Shown in pieces: positions 60,952 to 64,000 of a DNA stretch of 64,000 nucleotides. How positions within the stretch are numbered: the stretch's first letter is position 1; each line of letters starts with the position of its first letter. The DNA is from Rubrobacter marinus. Its GTDB lineage: Bacteria; Actinomycetota; Rubrobacteria; Rubrobacterales; Rubrobacteraceae. Both the position numbers and the translations under genes were made by a program. The stretch covers positions 930,001-994,000 of the forward strand of contig NZ_CP045121.1 in the NCBI RefSeq assembly GCF_011492965.1, written 5' to 3'. A model generated the notes under the pieces. That model had not been told where the DNA came from. It saw only the letters and a program-made list of their open reading frames with translations, and did not search any database.

Positions 60952-63231
60952 ATGGATCGGTCCCATCTGGCCAGGATAGGCCGCCGCCGTCGCCGTCGCG
61001 TGGAGGAGCGCAAGCGCCGCGGCCGCGTGTGGAGGGTCGTCAGGGGCGCGCTCGTCGGGCTCGTCGCGGTCTTCTTGCTCTCGACCGTCGCGAGCGTGGG
61101 CGCCTTCGCCTACACCTACAGGACCCTCTCGGAGAACCTCCCCGAGCTGGACAGCTACCGCACCGCCGAGCTCGCCCAGACCTCCGTCGTCTACAACGCC
61201 CAGGGCGAGGTCGTCGACGAGCTGCACGGCGTCCAGAACCGCTTCGTCGTGGGGCTCGACGAGGTGGACCCGACCCTCAGAGACGCGGTCGTCGCGATCG
61301 AGGACCGGCGCTTCTACGAGCACCGGGGCGTGGACTTCGAGGCGATCGGCCGGGCGGCGGTGGAGAACGCGAAGACCCTCTCCGTGAGGGAGGGCGGCTC
61401 GACCATCACCCAGCAGCTCATAAAGAACACGTACATAGCGCAGGAGCAGCGCCAGATCCCCTCCCTCCAGCGCAAGCTGACCGAGGCCTCGCTGGCCTGG
61501 CAGTACGAGGAGGAGCACGCGAAGGAGGAGATCCTGGAGCAGTACCTGAACACGGTCTACTTCGGGGCGAACGCCTACGGGGCGGAGGCCGCCGCCAGGA
61601 CCTACTACGACAAGGAGGCGAAGGACCTGACCCTCCCCGAGTCCGCGATGCTCGCCGGCATCATCAACCTCCCCGGCACCTACGACCCCTTCTCCGACCC
61701 CGAGAGCGCCAGGGCGAGGCGGGACGTCGTGCTGGGCCGCATGCTGGAGAACGGCTACATAGACGCCTCCGAGCACGCCGAGGCGGTATCCACGGACCTG
61801 AACCTGAGCCGGGGCCGCGTCGAGTACGAGAACGACAACGAGTACTTTCTGGACGCGGTGCGCAAGGAGATGGCCCGCGAGTACGGCGAGGAGGCGCTCT
61901 ACGAAGGCGGGCTCAAGATCTACACGACCCTCGACCCGCGCCTGCAGGAGCTCGCCGCGTCCGCCGTGGACGGCGTCGTCGTGCCCGAGGCGGGCGACCC
62001 TTCGGCCTCCCTCGTCTCGGTCGAGCCTTCGACGGGCGCCGTGCGGGCGATGGTCGGGGGCTCGGACTTCGAGCAGCTGAAGTTCAACCTGGCGACGCAG
62101 GGCAAGCGCCAGCCGGGCAGCTCGTTCAAGACGTTCGTGCTGGCCGAGGCGATCCGCCAGGGCATCTCCCTGGACACGAAGTACGTCTCGAAGTACCTGG
62201 AGGTCCCGATGGGCCTCCTGGAGGAGCCCTACGTGGTCCAGAACTACGACTTCCACGAGCGCGGCCCCATAAACCTCAAGACGGCCACCGAGCAGTCGGA
62301 CAACACGGTCTACGTCCAGCTCGCCCTCGACCTCGGCATGGAGAACGTCGTGGAGATGGCGAAGAGCATGGGCGTGGTGAGCGGCCTGGAGACCTACCCG
62401 TCCACGGCGATCGGCGGCCTCGGCGAGGGGGTCTCGCCGTTCGAGATGGCCTCTGCCTACTCGACCCTGCCGAACGGCGGCGTCCACATGGAGCCCTACC
62501 TCGTCGAGAAGGTGGTGAAGGAGGGGGAGGGCGGCGGGGAGACGGTCGTCGAGGAGCACGAGCTCTCGGGGGAGGAGGCGCTCACCCGCGACCAGGCGGC
62601 GGCCGTGACGCAGACCCTGCGCGGCGTTGTCGAGCGGGGGACGGCGAGCCGCTACCGGGACCTGGACGCCGAGATCGGGCGCCCCTCCGCCGGCAAGACG
62701 GGGACGAGCGAGGAGTTCGTCGACGCGTGGTTCGTGGGCTTCGTCCCCCAGCTCACCACGAGCGTCTGGGTCGGCTACCCCCAGGAGCGCGTCTCGATGG
62801 TGAACATCAACGGGCTGGAGGAGATCAACGGCGAGAACTACCCCCTGGACATCTGGTCCGCCTACATGCAGGGCGCCGTCGCCGGACTCCCCGTCGAACA
62901 ACTCGACGCCCCGAGCCCCGACTTGAAGCTCCAGATCAAGACCGGCGGCTACGCCTACAAAGAGCCCGAGAAGAAGGAGACGACCGGCGGCACCACCGGC
63001 GGCACCACGAGGGGCGGCACGACGGGCGAGACCACCGGCGGCGGGACCACCTCGGAGACTACGGGGCCGGCAACGGTGCCGGGCGTCCCGAGCTCCGGTA
63101 CCCCGGGCGCGGCCCAGCCTTCCGTACCGGCTTCGCCCCAGCAGCCACTCATACCTCAGCGGCAGACCCCACCGGTAAACGGACAGCCGCCCGCGGCGCA
63201 GCCGACGCCCTCACGTCCGGCGCAGTACTAG
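60952..63231 (+). CDS. Class A penicillin-binding protein (PBP1A-like)
   Basis: A 759-residue bifunctional murein synthase. A basic cytoplasmic start (ARIGRRRRRRVEERKRRGR), one helix (ALVGLVAVFLLSTVASVGAF), a GT51 glycosyltransferase domain (catalytic Glu in EDRRFYEHRGVD ~117; GGSTITQQLIKN; EILEQYLNTVYFG), then the transpeptidase domain with SxxK (PGSSFK ~390), SxN (EQSDNTVY) and KTG (SAGKTGTSEEF ~582). The C-terminus is a Thr/Gly repeat (TTGG units, ~675-705) followed by a Pro/Gln-rich tail outside the cell. It is set divergently to the aminotransferase. Confidence 0.95.
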   Translation: MDRSHLARIGRRRRRRVEERKRRGRVWRVVRGALVGLVAVFLLSTVASVGAFAYTYRTLSENLPELDSYRTAELAQTSVVYNAQGEVVDELHGVQNRFVVGLDEVDPTLRDAVVAIEDRRFYEHRGVDFEAIGRAAVENAKTLSVREGGSTITQQLIKNTYIAQEQRQIPSLQRKLTEASLAWQYEEEHAKEEILEQYLNTVYFGANAYGAEAAARTYYDKEAKDLTLPESAMLAGIINLPGTYDPFSDPESARARRDVVLGRMLENGYIDASEHAEAVSTDLNLSRGRVEYENDNEYFLDAVRKEMAREYGEEALYEGGLKIYTTLDPRLQELAASAVDGVVVPEAGDPSASLVSVEPSTGAVRAMVGGSDFEQLKFNLATQGKRQPGSSFKTFVLAEAIRQGISLDTKYVSKYLEVPMGLLEEPYVVQNYDFHERGPINLKTATEQSDNTVYVQLALDLGMENVVEMAKSMGVVSGLETYPSTAIGGLGEGVSPFEMASAYSTLPNGGVHMEPYLVEKVVKEGEGGGETVVEEHELSGEEALTRDQAAAVTQTLRGVVERGTASRYRDLDAEIGRPSAGKTGTSEEFVDAWFVGFVPQLTTSVWVGYPQERVSMVNINGLEEINGENYPLDIWSAYMQGAVAGLPVEQLDAPSPDLKLQIKTGGYAYKEPEKKETTGGTTGGTTRGGTTGETTGGGTTSETTGPATVPGVPSSGTPGAAQPSVPASPQQPLIPQRQTPPVNGQPPAAQPTPSRPAQY
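62976..63066 (+). repeat. Low-complexity Thr-Gly codon repeats inside the PBP C-terminus
   Basis: Repeated ACC/ACG-GGC codons (TTGGTTGG and TTGE/TTGGG variants) encode an extracellular flexible tail. They are in frame and are not tandem DNA repeats of CRISPR or IS origin. Length may vary between strains. Confidence 0.7.
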
Positions 63232-63286
63232 GGATCAAATACAGGCAACGCCCGTCCCCGGTCGCCGCATCCGGGGGAACCGCCGG

Positions 63287-64000
63287 TTATCCGCCGGCGA
63301 CGATCTTCAGGACCTCTTCCTGCAAGGCGTCGTTGTTCGTGGCGATGAGGCCGTCGGCGTCGTAGGTCCACTCTCCGCCGGTGAGGTTCGTGACGCGGCC
63401 CCTGCCTCGGAGACCATGAGGGCGGTGGGGGCGTAGTCCCAGGCGGTGTTGCGGGTGCCGATGGAGACGTCGATGTAGCCGGCGGCGAGCCAGGCGCCCC
63501 GGATGCCGGCGCTCCCGATGGAGCGGACCTGCCAGCACTTCTTGAAGACCTCTAGGATGTTGTTCTTCGCGGGATCGTTGCCGTGGCGGTAGGAGACGTC
63601 GGCGCCCACGAACGAGTCTTCGAGCTTCTCGGCGCCGCCGACCTGCAAGGGGTAGCTCTCGCCCGAGGCCGTCTCGCGGAAGGCGCCCTCTCCTAGCGAC
63701 GCGTGGTAGATGTCGCCGAGGCGCGGGGCGGCGACGGCGGCGTGCAGGATCTTCTGCCCCTCCGCGACCGCGACGCAGGCGCAGAAGAGCGGGTTGGCGC
63801 GGGCGAAGTTCGCCGTGCCGTCTACGGGGTCGATAAACCAGGTGCGCCCCGTGGGGGAGATCTCCCCGCCCTTCTCCTCCGAGAGGATGGAGTCGTTCGG
63901 GTAGCGCTCCTGGATGCGCGAGATCAGGAGGTCCTCCGAGAGGAGGTCGACCTCCGTCACGAGGTCTTTCGGGCCCTTCTCCCGGATCTCGCCGGGGTCC
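63287..64000 (-). CDS. Inositol-monophosphatase-family protein (one frame break; 5' end off the window)
   Basis: At least 238 residues of an IMPase-fold phosphatase, after restoring one base at 63399-63402. Metal-binding motifs: LSEEKGGE (Glu), WFIDPVDGTANFARANP (DPxDGT) and WDYAPTALMVSEAGG at the C-terminal site (the WDxAA variant), then TNLTGGEWTYDADGLIATN. It hydrolyses inositol-1-phosphate, a 3'-phosphonucleotide or similar. The start lies beyond the right edge. It converges on the PBP gene with 55 bp between stops. Confidence 0.88.
   Translation of the reverse strand, partial: GPRRDPGEGPERPRDGGRPPLGGPPDLAHPGALPERLHPLGGEGRGDLPHGAHLVYRPRRRHGELRPRQPALLRLRRGRGGAEDPARRRRRPAPRRHLPRVARRGRLPRDGLGRELPLAGRRRREARRLVRGRRRLLPPRQRSREEQHPRGLQEVLAGPLHRERRHPGRLARRRLHRRLHRHPQHRLGLRPHRPHGLRGRGRVTNLTGGEWTYDADGLIATNNDALQEEVLKIVAGG

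Noticed and set aside
62976-63066. Possible CRISPR or tandem DNA repeat
   Set aside because: The repeats are in-frame Thr-Gly codons of the PBP tail with no spacer structure.

Overview
The window is GC-rich bacterial chromosome. GTG and TTG starts are common, overlapping ATGA/GTGA/TTGA gene junctions are frequent, and coding density is high. Gene content points to an actinobacterium of the Rubrobacter type: a GT81 mannosyl/glucosyl-3-phosphoglycerate synthase, TrmFO, DUF4383, DUF4126 and SPW-motif membrane proteins, and a glycolate-utilisation locus. The genus is inferred from this mix; there is no rRNA in the window. I saw no tRNA, rRNA, insertion sequence, phage or CRISPR array.

Layout. 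1-4148: three CheB-type methylesterase genes, one fused to CheR, plus a Crp/Fnr-like regulator. 4149-5033: a gene-free stretch with two tandem copies of a structured RNA-like element whose main stem covaries. 5034-9076: a small membrane protein, then a tight operon of methyltransferase, glycosyltransferase, GntA-like (YqcI/YcgG) protein and DUF1989 protein. 9134-12248: a leftward block of an SDR enzyme, small membrane proteins and a GT2 enzyme. 12669-23001: a glycolate/glyoxylate locus, with lactate/glycolate permease and glycerate kinase leftward, and hydroxypyruvate isomerase, tartronate semialdehyde reductase, GlcD, GlcE, GlcF and a malyl-CoA-lyase-like enzyme rightward. 23067-31771: a beta-propeller lipoprotein, a TVP38/DedA-like protein, an SDR, TrmFO, a sugar ABC importer without its ATPase, and a GYD protein. 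31776-38932: Ddl, an aminotransferase, an unknown gene, RdgB and pyruvate dehydrogenase E1alpha/E1beta/E2. 39082-45821: an MNT/HEPN toxin-antitoxin pair, Asp23, YidC, an unknown membrane protein, a TetR/MFS pair and an EF-G paralogue. 46114-56631: a large PAS-GGDEF-EAL protein, VapBC, and a leftward series pgaD, pgaC, GspE-type ATPase, GT81 synthase and a three-gene nitrile/thiocyanate hydratase. 56801-64000: SurE, a HAD phosphatase, BioY, a diiron-type MBL protein, a class V aminotransferase, a class A PBP and an inositol-monophosphatase-like protein.

Reading caution. Fifteen recognisable genes contain together about 24 frame breaks. Every break is mended by adding one G or C, mostly at a short G/C run, and after mending each complete gene has a length divisible by three and a normal family length. 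Breaks of one sign in unrelated, partly essential genes (ddl, PDH E2, EF-G-like) look like sequencing or assembly deletions, not pseudogenes. These genes are annotated as single frameshifted CDSs.

How the genes work together. The 12.7-23.0 kb locus imports and oxidises glycolate to glyoxylate and carries glyoxylate-derived tartronate semialdehyde to glycerate and 2-phosphoglycerate; glyoxylate carboligase is not in the window. The c-di-GMP enzyme, the PNAG-type synthase PgaCD and the ATPase with an MshEN-like N-terminus could form a biofilm module. The compatible-solute synthase and the hydratase genes follow it on the same strand, but co-transcription is only inferred from spacing.
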